From the NCBI GenBank assembly GCA_002395835.1, contig DGVD01000018.1, positions 310,001-374,000 of the forward strand: DNA of 64,000 bases, read 5' to 3'. Source of the DNA: Bacteroidales bacterium UBA4293 (lineage in GTDB: Bacteria > Bacteroidota > Bacteroidia > Bacteroidales > Bacteroidaceae). The stretch's first letter is position 1. Each line of letters begins with the position of its first letter. This document shows positions 51,623 through 60,677 of this stretch, in pieces. The translations under genes and the position numbers were made by a program. The notes below the pieces were generated by a model that worked only from the letters and a program-made list of their open reading frames with translations, was not told where the DNA came from and did no database searches.

Positions 51623-53485
51623 ATGGAAGTGAACAAGCTGATAAAGAATCTGGTCTTCAATGAGAATAGCCTCAGCATGAACGACCTAAAGCAAATGATA
51701 AATTCTGGAGTTATTTCCTCAAAAGACCTTTATAACGTTTTAGAAAAGGAAATAGCAGATACGGTCATATCTGAACTTCAGGCCAGATGTGAAGTGCCTG
51801 TAGGTGGTACTCAAGAACGAACAGATGAACATACCGAGGTTTTCTTTTGGGGCATGCAAGGCACTGGGAAGACCACAATAATAGGCAGTTTACTAAATGC
51901 AGGAGGAACGCGTGTTCAGCCTGTCCACAATACAGTGGAAATGAATAACCGCTTGCGTCTCTTACAAAATGCCTTCATTCCCAAAAAGACCTATTCATTA
52001 CTTCCCGATGATCTATCGAATGAATTAGAGGTTCTGAATATTGATATCGAAGAGAATAATCATTGGAAGCGGAAGCATCCTCTAACCTTTATAGAGGTTC
52101 CTGAACAATACAAGGGGATTAAAGAGCTGAAAGCCATGCTGAACAATAGTATGGATAAGATTCATTTCCTTTGTTTTGATACTGCCGACAAGGACAATGA
52201 AAAGGATGTTCAATACTTCGACAAGCAGATATCATATTTGCAAGATGTACTGAAAGATTTAAAAGAATTAGGTGTCTTTGAGCATTCCGTAGGTATTTAC
52301 ATCTTAGTTACAAAAATAGACGGAAATCCTTTTATACCCCAAAAAGAGCGTCAATTGGCTGCTCAGACAATGATAACAGCTAATCAGGCAAATTTCTGGT
52401 ATGAAATACGTCAGATTTGTCACCAGATGAATATTTATGATGCTACTCCCTTGCCCTTTACAATAGGTGACGTAAAATTGCAAAAATTGGTAAAGGTAAA
52501 CAACAGCATGGCTGAAAACCTGATTGACAAACCTATCTTACTAAAAAGCCATCCATACAAGAGCATCATGAACACGGTGCTGAATTTTGGCAACAAATGG
52601 GTAACCTTACTAATTTGCATTATGGTGTTCTGCGGTATAGGATACAAACTATATAAGGATAGTGAACTCCTTAATGAAGGACCACAAGCTACTATAAAAC
52701 CATACAATTTCATAGAAGAATTCATTAAGAAAGAAAAAAGTCTTATTAAAGATGTTACTTATCAAAAAAGCTATAGTTCCTTTAATGAGCTGGAAGCTAA
52801 GTTGCAAACAGAAGCATTTCTAACCCAAAAGGATGGCAGCCCACTGATTTCTGCTGATACCGTAAGGTTATTAGGCAGAGCACTATACAATGACTTCAGC
52901 AAGTCTGTGGAAATTAAGGCTAAAAATGCCTTCCAAAGCGAAAATTGGAATGCAAATATAAAAGATTTAGCTTGGCAATGCAAAAGACTTAAAAAAGGTA
53001 ATTACCTTACCTCTGAGCACGAAAGAGAACTGGATAAGATTTACAACACAATACAAGAGTATTATGAAGCAAAAAACTTCATTAGCAAAAAAATCTCTTG
53101 CAAATCTTTAGCAGAAGTGAATGATATTAAGGATGAATATCTTAATTTTGCATTATCTGAAGTAAGAAATGACACTATAGTGAGAAAAGGTTTGGAAAAC
53201 ATAGTACCAAAAGCCCAGCTAAGCTATGCCAGATATTTAGTGGATATGGCTAAACAACGCTACCAGCAGTATAAGCAAGCTTTAAAAAACCGGAGCTTTA
53301 CCCGTCAGGCTACCGACTTTTTTACGAATTCCACTTATAATAGTCATTATAGACGAGCAAACTCTCTTCGTCAATCAGTGAGAGACCTGAAGAGCACGTT
53401 GAATATGAACTCCAGCAATGACTATGTACTGGATGCGATAGAACAATGTAACATAGCTATGAATTACCTTGAATTTGACCGATAG
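51623..53485 (+). CDS. Membrane GTPase-like protein (double-GTPase system type)
   Basis: 620 residues. After ~70 helical residues a P-loop domain follows: G1 is GMQGTGKTT (77-85), the G3 position reads FIEVPEQ (156-162) in place of DxxG, and G4 is VTKID (229-233), so GTP is the likely nucleotide. PLPFTIGDV (about 276-284) is the last strand before the helix. One membrane segment (325-343) leads to an extracytoplasmic helical domain of about 275 residues. The layout, GTPase inside and large domain outside, recalls TssM/IcmF only superficially. I assign it to the double-GTPase (DO-GTPase1-like) group with moderate confidence. Gaps of 12 bp and 2 bp to its neighbours. Confidence 0.72.
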   Translation: MEVNKLIKNLVFNENSLSMNDLKQMINSGVISSKDLYNVLEKEIADTVISELQARCEVPVGGTQERTDEHTEVFFWGMQGTGKTTIIGSLLNAGGTRVQPVHNTVEMNNRLRLLQNAFIPKKTYSLLPDDLSNELEVLNIDIEENNHWKRKHPLTFIEVPEQYKGIKELKAMLNNSMDKIHFLCFDTADKDNEKDVQYFDKQISYLQDVLKDLKELGVFEHSVGIYILVTKIDGNPFIPQKERQLAAQTMITANQANFWYEIRQICHQMNIYDATPLPFTIGDVKLQKLVKVNNSMAENLIDKPILLKSHPYKSIMNTVLNFGNKWVTLLICIMVFCGIGYKLYKDSELLNEGPQATIKPYNFIEEFIKKEKSLIKDVTYQKSYSSFNELEAKLQTEAFLTQKDGSPLISADTVRLLGRALYNDFSKSVEIKAKNAFQSENWNANIKDLAWQCKRLKKGNYLTSEHERELDKIYNTIQEYYEAKNFISKKISCKSLAEVNDIKDEYLNFALSEVRNDTIVRKGLENIVPKAQLSYARYLVDMAKQRYQQYKQALKNRSFTRQATDFFTNSTYNSHYRRANSLRQSVRDLKSTLNMNSSNDYVLDAIEQCNIAMNYLEFDR

Positions 53486-53487
53486 AC

Positions 53488-56400
53488 ATGATAGAGAACC
53501 TGTTTTCTAAAATACTTCGTTTCTTTACCGCATATGGCTCACAGGATTCTATGCCGGGAAGAAAGCATGCCACCTTCACACTAACCATTATCGGAGTGTG
53601 TTTGGGATTAACGTTTGCTATGGGGCGAAGCATCGAAAAGAAGTTTGCTTTCTTTCTGGATAGTATTGATATAGCAGAAGCCGATGGTCTGTCTATTGGA
53701 GAAAACAGTGACATCTGTTATGGAAACATGCCACACGATTTTCTCCACATAAAATACTCTGATGGTTTATGGCACTGGAAAGTGAATCACGGACAAAGTG
53801 ATACACTCCAGTATTTTAAAGTAAATGGTGTAAACCCCAACCGTCATGAGATTCAGAACAATAGCAATCAGCAGATTACTCTTCACATTCCACATGAGAA
53901 TCAAAAACTGGAATTAAAATTAACTGGTGAACAAATTTGGAAGGAGTGGAAACATTTCAAAAATCAGCAGGATGTCTTGGTAAGACATTTTGCTGCTGAG
54001 TACGTAGGCAGGAACCAGAAAACCTCTCAAGATAGTGCAAACTTTCATGCTTATCTTGCTGAAATGAACCAAAAGCAAGTACGTTCTTTTTTGCACTGTG
54101 AACAGAATATTGGAGGTATAGACCAAATTTCTATTATTATCCTGGATACATTAACCCGGGTGGACGGTTTGAGCTACAAGTTTGAAGGGACATCTGATAA
54201 CACTGAAGGATGCAAGATTCAATTCTACAACATATCCGACTACAGCTATTGGGAGGGAAAAGAAAATAGCAATTTCCAAGTGGCTAATGTAAACTATGCC
54301 ATGCGCACCAGTGTTAAGGCAACCGATTGGGGAGCCGGACATGTGATGATTCGTCATCAAGGAGATAAAGGTTACACTATCCACTACCCCAAAGGATTAG
54401 GTTATGTAGGATCTGTAGATTCCATCCGGGTTAAAGCAGAGGGCACCAGTCATTTCTTGACCTTTAAACAACTAAGCAGCACATTCCCTTCTTCTGAAGA
54501 TTTATATTTGCCTCAGATATCTACTGCAATAAATCAAGACTTATTCAGCATAGAGACCTGTGAGACAAACGACTCACTATATATACATGACAACAATAAT
54601 AACCGTTATGCAGTAGCTAATCCTACCACATGGAAACTACCCATCTCATTAGCTCCTTCCTTAGGTAAAATGTCACTTACATCTGGAAAGAACAAACTGA
54701 ATGTCCGTACAGGCTACATCACTGGTGGTTTTGTAATGAGCTATCTTTGGGCGCCATTATGTATTACATTGGTTCTACTTGTTATAACCCTATATCCTTG
54801 GAGTCCGGTACGCCTCACGGAAGGATGCAAAGAGTACAACAAAGTTTACAATGCAGCACAACTGGAGAATTATCCAGCATATTTGGCATTTCTCCTCTGT
54901 ACAGCCTTCCTATACATAATCTGCAAATCGCTAATAGCTTTAAAATTAAGCTATACTTATCCTTATTTTGAAAAGCTCACAGGCATTATGCCCGTTTCTA
55001 CGTCGCTTACCCTATTACTATTTTATTCCTTAGCTATGGTCCTGAACCATGCACTTTTAAGAGGGTGTGACAAAGATTCGGAAAGATTGAACAAAAAACG
55101 CTGGATAGCTTGGGGCATAGTAACTGCATTATATGCAGGTGTATGTTTCTTACAATTCCACTTGCTTGACATTCAAGTTAATTCAGGTCTAATAAATTCT
55201 TATTTTCATCATGAAATCTATGATGTCAATATCTTGAATTGGCACAATAATTTCGCCTTAAATGACAACCACCGTACTGTTCCTTATATTCTTATGGTAG
55301 CTGTAGCTATTATACTAATACTTTGGGTCATACTGAATGTATCAGATAAATGGCTGACAGAAGCAATAGATTTCATAGGAGAAAGGATGAACCTAATAAA
55401 AAGAAGTAACAACCCTTCACTAAACAAATTCTTAGAGAATAAGAACTGGGAGAAAATAAAAAAACTAAAATGGCTCCCAGACCTAGGCTTCATCCCTGAA
55501 GGATTCATGCTGGCTCTAAGAGTGATATACCCCTGGCATCTTCTTGTCTTTGCTATTCTTTTCATCATTGGACGTGCATCAGGAAATTACGGCACTGCCT
55601 TTATCACTCTTATCGTAATTTTCGGATTATGCAAAGCTTTAACAACTGTCCAATTTTCTAGAGGAGCAACAGATTCACACACCACCGTTGTGAAACGTCA
55701 TGTAGCATTCATAGGTATGTTTGTTATCACTTTGTTTTATATCTTTTTTGCTATCTTGGCAGATTATGGGTATATGACGAACTACATAGGATTCTTAATG
55801 GCATTCTTATGTTTCTACTTTATCTATGACCGCTCAACCTACGCTAAGCATGGTGATCAACAGAATGCTAAAGAACGCCGTTGGTTAGCTCCACTTTTAG
55901 GAGTTATACTATTAGTTATTTACTATCTACCTCAATTCTGCTCTGCGGCATTCAATACGGATAAGATAAGCTATGACCGTATTTCCCGTCGTATGAACCT
56001 TTACTCCGACTTTGAGAATCTGCAACGAACCGGATATCGTTATGCAGAGAGCGATGCAGAATTCATGGTAATTATGAGTCATTACATGCAACAAAAGGAA
56101 AACGGTGACCCACTATCCAATGAGAACCACTTCTTGCATTCATCTATAAGCACAGGGCAATCACCTGTAGTACTTAATGACTTGAGTGTACCAGTGGCAT
56201 TCTTTGGGTCATACGGAGTAAGCAGAACCACCATCCTGTTTTTCTTAATGCTTTTCCTAATAGTTTGGCTAGTTATACCATTCAGCTTTGGATATTCTAC
56301 CTACCGATATGACAGTTATCTGACAAATGCCATGCAATGGAGATTATTGGCTATGTTTATGTGGTTAGGAACCAGCATTTACATCTATTTCTCCTATATA

Positions 56401-56550
56401 GCATGGCTACCATTTACCGGTCGTTTGATACCTGGATTCGGGGTAGATTCCGTGGGTGAAGCACTGGAGACTGCAATTCTGCTAGCCTTCATGGCAGCAG
56501 TAACATATAAGAAGGAAAAAGAAACTAACAAACCATTGAAATCAAATTAA
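53488..56550 (+). CDS. Large polytopic protein with C-terminal SEDS (FtsW/RodA)-like region
   Basis: 1020 residues. One N-terminal helix (about 28-46) is followed by ~365 extracytoplasmic beta-rich residues (50-412), then about 11-12 membrane helices. The C-terminal third parallels FtsW/RodA. YDRISRRMNLYSDFENLQRTGYRYAESD (829-856) matches the R..x..P...GYQ..QS loop. LNDLSVPVAFFGSYG (896-910) sits where HTDFIFAxxGEExG stands, with Asp898 at the catalytic position. WLPFTGRLIPGFGVDSVGEAL (973-993) matches LPxxGxxLPxxSYGGSS. SEDS proteins polymerise peptidoglycan from lipid II. No other family fits. The beta domain is far larger than in any SEDS protein I know. Confidence 0.65.
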   Translation: MIENLFSKILRFFTAYGSQDSMPGRKHATFTLTIIGVCLGLTFAMGRSIEKKFAFFLDSIDIAEADGLSIGENSDICYGNMPHDFLHIKYSDGLWHWKVNHGQSDTLQYFKVNGVNPNRHEIQNNSNQQITLHIPHENQKLELKLTGEQIWKEWKHFKNQQDVLVRHFAAEYVGRNQKTSQDSANFHAYLAEMNQKQVRSFLHCEQNIGGIDQISIIILDTLTRVDGLSYKFEGTSDNTEGCKIQFYNISDYSYWEGKENSNFQVANVNYAMRTSVKATDWGAGHVMIRHQGDKGYTIHYPKGLGYVGSVDSIRVKAEGTSHFLTFKQLSSTFPSSEDLYLPQISTAINQDLFSIETCETNDSLYIHDNNNNRYAVANPTTWKLPISLAPSLGKMSLTSGKNKLNVRTGYITGGFVMSYLWAPLCITLVLLVITLYPWSPVRLTEGCKEYNKVYNAAQLENYPAYLAFLLCTAFLYIICKSLIALKLSYTYPYFEKLTGIMPVSTSLTLLLFYSLAMVLNHALLRGCDKDSERLNKKRWIAWGIVTALYAGVCFLQFHLLDIQVNSGLINSYFHHEIYDVNILNWHNNFALNDNHRTVPYILMVAVAIILILWVILNVSDKWLTEAIDFIGERMNLIKRSNNPSLNKFLENKNWEKIKKLKWLPDLGFIPEGFMLALRVIYPWHLLVFAILFIIGRASGNYGTAFITLIVIFGLCKALTTVQFSRGATDSHTTVVKRHVAFIGMFVITLFYIFFAILADYGYMTNYIGFLMAFLCFYFIYDRSTYAKHGDQQNAKERRWLAPLLGVILLVIYYLPQFCSAAFNTDKISYDRISRRMNLYSDFENLQRTGYRYAESDAEFMVIMSHYMQQKENGDPLSNENHFLHSSISTGQSPVVLNDLSVPVAFFGSYGVSRTTILFFLMLFLIVWLVIPFSFGYSTYRYDSYLTNAMQWRLLAMFMWLGTSIYIYFSYIAWLPFTGRLIPGFGVDSVGEALETAILLAFMAAVTYKKEKETNKPLKSN

Positions 56551-56555
56551 ATACT

Positions 56556-58163
56556 ATGTTTGGATTTACAACTAACTGGTTCGAGTCATTTGTACGTTAC
56601 CGCTTGAAAGGTGTAAAAAAAATCAAGTTGGCTGTCATTGGAACCCCATCCAGTGGCAAGAGCTACCTGCTGTCCGACCTTATCCATTCTTTTGAAGATT
56701 TAGGCTATCAGCAAGAAACTCTTCCACTCTCGTTCCCCTATCAAAGTTTTAGTTCATTTTTCAATGAATTTCATAAAACCGGGTTTATGCAAGGAACCCA
56801 GCCTTATGCTTGTCGTCAGGAAAATCATTATGGAGCCATGCTAAGTGACCACCATCACCAGGTTGACATAGAATTTCTCAATATCCCTGGGGAAATTTTC
56901 AAAGACAAGGAAAACGTGATAGAATTCTTCCGGATCAAGAAAAAACTTGAAAACGATAAAGGTTCATTCCTTTTAACTCCATGGGAGAATTCAGCACATG
57001 AAATACGCTACATAGTGACTCCAAACCTGAAGGGCTGGAGAAGGCCAAGTGAACTTAACCCGAATGTCCCAGAAACACACGCTACAAATTACGATAACTG
57101 GGAAAATATTTTTGGCCTACTAGAGACCCAAGGATTTGAAGAAAAGGTTAATGATGCAAAAGTCCTTTCTGGAAAGAAAATGCTACAGCGGATTGATGAG
57201 TTCGTCATAGATTCTGTCATGCAATCCGTCGCCTCTTGGTATAATCTTACTGCAGGACAAAGTACATTTACCAACCTATCTAGGGACATTCAGTTCTATT
57301 TTCTGCATTATTGCCTCACAGCCACTGATATCATCATTTGCGACAAGATATTTATGCCAAAAAATGAGACTAAGGCAATAGTGAACAAGCAGACTACCCT
57401 CCCCCTAATGAATGTAGATGTAGAAAATTCTGAAGGGGAAACCTTTGCATCAAGTGAAATAGAAAGATCCAGCAATGAAGATTTCCCCAATCTGATGGAA
57501 TCCTTCAAGGAATTCATTACCAACAATAAGAAAGGGCAGAAACCTAATGTATATATGGCATTCCGTGGTGCTGACGTAATGCTCAACGAAACCCAACTGA
57601 TGAATATAGAACGAAGTAGTAAAGAAAGTTTCCTGCATAAGAACAACTTAATTTATTCTTACTTTGTTCATAATCTATGTAAAGAGATAGATGAAGACTA
57701 CATAAACACGGAAACGGCAAAAGAATGGATGAACTGCTATGCACAAACCCTAGGCTTGTACCCTTTGGATTTGAACCTGGCACCTTCAGACTTCAAAGTG
57801 GTCACAGGAGCCCCCTTCAAAGCACATATTGAATCTCGCTTCAACCCATTCAAAAGTTTGTTGGATTATGTACGGAAACGCCCCAGACCCACTAATCGGG
57901 ATGAGATCTTACCCATTCCTCCACATACGTATTTCACAGCTACACCCATAGACGTAAAATGCCGTATTTACAAAAATGATGTTACTGAATCACGTAGATT
58001 CGTGCGTGAGTTTGAAGACCAACGCTTAGTGGGCTTTCTCCAGATTGGTTCACATTGGGATTTTGGCACTTTGCAGTTATGCACGGATATGCTTTACCAA
58101 CATAACTTGCACCATAAATATGGCAGTGACATTTTGCTGGCCCTATTACAACAGAAAATATAA
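56556..58163 (+). CDS. Soluble P-loop GTPase-like protein (second GTPase)
   Basis: 535 residues, no membrane segment. The P-loop is GTPSSGKS (29-36). FLNIPGE (107-113) occupies the G3 position and resembles the DxPGE of DO-GTPase2-like proteins. The G4 position appears as AFRGAD (335-340), where a normal GTPase has NKxD/TKxD. A long helical insert lies between G3 and G4. The C-terminal FTATPIDVKC (460-469) is another likely core strand. It probably pairs with the membrane GTPase two genes upstream. Spacing 5 bp upstream, 12 bp downstream. Confidence 0.7.
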   Translation: MFGFTTNWFESFVRYRLKGVKKIKLAVIGTPSSGKSYLLSDLIHSFEDLGYQQETLPLSFPYQSFSSFFNEFHKTGFMQGTQPYACRQENHYGAMLSDHHHQVDIEFLNIPGEIFKDKENVIEFFRIKKKLENDKGSFLLTPWENSAHEIRYIVTPNLKGWRRPSELNPNVPETHATNYDNWENIFGLLETQGFEEKVNDAKVLSGKKMLQRIDEFVIDSVMQSVASWYNLTAGQSTFTNLSRDIQFYFLHYCLTATDIIICDKIFMPKNETKAIVNKQTTLPLMNVDVENSEGETFASSEIERSSNEDFPNLMESFKEFITNNKKGQKPNVYMAFRGADVMLNETQLMNIERSSKESFLHKNNLIYSYFVHNLCKEIDEDYINTETAKEWMNCYAQTLGLYPLDLNLAPSDFKVVTGAPFKAHIESRFNPFKSLLDYVRKRPRPTNRDEILPIPPHTYFTATPIDVKCRIYKNDVTESRRFVREFEDQRLVGFLQIGSHWDFGTLQLCTDMLYQHNLHHKYGSDILLALLQQKI

Positions 58164-58175
58164 AATATACGGATT

Positions 58176-60674
58176 ATGCCTAAGATTAACATATACCAAC
58201 TAATTTATGGTTCCTTATCGAATCCTTTAGGTGATTCAACATTGGCATACAGCATAGGAACCTCGAACAGGGCAAACGATGTGCGTGGACTGTTCATGGA
58301 TGATTTTTCCATGCCAAGACTTAGTTCTGCATACTCATCTCTGGTTTGGCGTTATTATGCTCAAGAGGACAGGTATATTGCCATTCACGTTCAGGGTTCT
58401 CAGATAACCGACCCCAGCATGGGACGGTACTATTCCTATCGTGCTGCATTTGAGGTAAACCGTGATGAACTGAACAAGGAATTAGATTTCGATCTCTATT
58501 CGCTGATATCCTCTTTACCTCGTGTAAAGATGTATACCCGTATAGAAAAGCGAGAGAACCTGCAGGATATTCCTGTCATCCCCATGCAAGTAACCTCTGA
58601 AGCTAGGGCACTGGCTCTGCTTATCCGTTATGCCATCCTAAACAAGAAACAACTCTGTCTGAGCCTTGACATCACTGGAAGAAATCTGGTGAATAATGGA
58701 ACTCTAGACAGTCCGGAACTAAAGACATTGGTAACAGCTATCAATACGCTGCCATTAGGCATACGGCGTTATGCAACTTTCGGTTTCCTTATAGACCAGA
58801 ACTACTTGAAAGTACTTGATGACGTATTAATTCTAGTCTATCCTAGAAACAATTCAAGTTTTCAAGTTCCCAAAAACAGTATAGATATCCGGTGGGAAGA
58901 TATAGCTAAGGAAGCCCCAGCACCATGGAACATTCAAACCGAAATGAAATTCGAACAATTGTTCGAGATTCTTCCAGGTGAACGGGAGCCTCTATTAGGG
59001 ATGATGCCCATGATGAAGAAACTTGATACTTACCAAAGGCTATTCGATAGCATCAAGATTAAAGACCCACTGGACTTCTCTTCTGATGAGTTTAAACTTT
59101 GGTTCAACCTGGGACATAAAGTTTCTGAGATTCATGTAGACAACTGGACCGAAGCCTATAAGGTTGTGAGTCTAATAGATGAGACTCATGCCAATGAGTT
59201 CATCCAAGACTGCAAACTACATACCAATGCCTTTGGTCTAGCAGGTTTGAATCATGACATCTTCAAGAAATTCAATATAGACGGTAAAGAACTCCAGGCA
59301 TTGCAGGCTATGGCCTTCAATCAATATATGCTGGAAGGAGAATACCTCTACCTCTTCCCTGGAGGAAGTGTCCCAGAAAATCTGCTGAACCGTATAGATG
59401 GGAATTGGGTCCTGAAACAAGCTACAGAACCTAAGAAGACTCAAAGAATCTACAGCATTTGTGAACGCTATGGACGTTTGAAAGATAAAAACGTGATAGC
59501 TTCCTTTGAAAAATTGGCTAAGGACCTCCTTCCTAATAATCTGGAAGGCCTTATCAACCTGTTATACAAGTTCCGAAAGGATGAAGAGAAGGAACCATCA
59601 GCCATGGAACAACTGATGCTAGAGCAAGTAAGGGAAGAAAACTATACCACTTTTCTGAAGACACTCAACGATTATGATGGAGCCTATGCACTCTTTGAAC
59701 TGAGAAATGAAAAACTGACCAAAGAAGCCAAAAATCATTTGGAATATGTGGTATATCCGGCACTGACCGACTATGCCACAAAAATTGGTCAACAATGTGG
59801 TACCGATGTCAAGCGATGGAACAATTTCCTGATGCAAAAAGAGTCACCACTTAAAGAATTCATTTTAGACCTTCTAAAAGAGTGGAATTCCAAAGACCTA
59901 TGCGCTTTAGCAGAGAACCTGCTCAAAGAAAAAGGATACGACAAAAAAATGGCTCAGACTTTACTGAGTACTTTAGAGTATCAAGAAGAGAATAATTTTA
60001 AAGACAAAAAAGTACGAAAGGCTATGATAAAGAAATTAAGTTCCGAGGCTGAAGCCCGAAAAAGCAAGATGGATAAATTCCTAGGGAAATTGAAGATGAA
60101 GAAGGTATATCGGTACATTACCCTGATATGCTGTACCCTGATATTGGTTAGTCTGGCTGTTATAGCTGCCATCTTTGGCTTTGGAAAGAAAGAAACAACA
60201 CCTGAACCTGCAAAACCTATGGCAGGAATAACCATTGGACATGCCACTGACATGAACACCATGCTCCAACTGGGACAATTAGCCAAAATGCAGAGTGAGG
60301 TACATACCGTGGCATTAGAAGATACCGTATTTGATAACATAGACTTGAAAAAATTAGCTACACTGAAATCGGTGAACACAGCCTACTATAAGACACATAG
60401 TACAGATGAGATAGAGGTGATTATGGAGCAAGATAAAGAAAAACCCGACACCATGATCATAAACAGCCAAAATACGATTCTTGACGTTTTACTGAACCAC
60501 CCTGTAAAGATTGAGAAGATTCTGGATGGGAAAAATACGGGTTATGACATTCCAAACCAGATCTTTGAAAAACTTGAGGCTAAAGATGAAAGTAGTTACT
60601 ATTTCTGGGTTATTCAAGAAATAGAAGACCATTTCGTTAAGGATAAAAAACAACACCTGAAAGTAGCATATTAA
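58176..60674 (+). CDS. GAP1-like GTPase-associated membrane protein
   Basis: 832 residues. The first ~125 (INIYQLIYGSLSNPLGDSTLAYSIGTSN, then YIAIHVQGSQITDPSMGRYYSYRAAFEV) resemble the N-terminal domain of GTPase-associated protein 1 (GAP1). LPLGIRRYATFGFLID (192-207) resembles its middle domain. A long helical region (250-640) follows, then one membrane helix (647-670) and an extracytoplasmic C-terminal domain of ~160 residues. GAP1 proteins I know of lack this membrane anchor. By family and context it would couple the GTPases to the envelope part. The GAP1 match is from memory of the pattern; a profile search should settle it. Confidence 0.6.
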   Translation: MPKINIYQLIYGSLSNPLGDSTLAYSIGTSNRANDVRGLFMDDFSMPRLSSAYSSLVWRYYAQEDRYIAIHVQGSQITDPSMGRYYSYRAAFEVNRDELNKELDFDLYSLISSLPRVKMYTRIEKRENLQDIPVIPMQVTSEARALALLIRYAILNKKQLCLSLDITGRNLVNNGTLDSPELKTLVTAINTLPLGIRRYATFGFLIDQNYLKVLDDVLILVYPRNNSSFQVPKNSIDIRWEDIAKEAPAPWNIQTEMKFEQLFEILPGEREPLLGMMPMMKKLDTYQRLFDSIKIKDPLDFSSDEFKLWFNLGHKVSEIHVDNWTEAYKVVSLIDETHANEFIQDCKLHTNAFGLAGLNHDIFKKFNIDGKELQALQAMAFNQYMLEGEYLYLFPGGSVPENLLNRIDGNWVLKQATEPKKTQRIYSICERYGRLKDKNVIASFEKLAKDLLPNNLEGLINLLYKFRKDEEKEPSAMEQLMLEQVREENYTTFLKTLNDYDGAYALFELRNEKLTKEAKNHLEYVVYPALTDYATKIGQQCGTDVKRWNNFLMQKESPLKEFILDLLKEWNSKDLCALAENLLKEKGYDKKMAQTLLSTLEYQEENNFKDKKVRKAMIKKLSSEAEARKSKMDKFLGKLKMKKVYRYITLICCTLILVSLAVIAAIFGFGKKETTPEPAKPMAGITIGHATDMNTMLQLGQLAKMQSEVHTVALEDTVFDNIDLKKLATLKSVNTAYYKTHSTDEIEVIMEQDKEKPDTMIINSQNTILDVLLNHPVKIEKILDGKNTGYDIPNQIFEKLEAKDESSYYFWVIQEIEDHFVKDKKQHLKVAY

Positions 60675-60677
60675 CAA

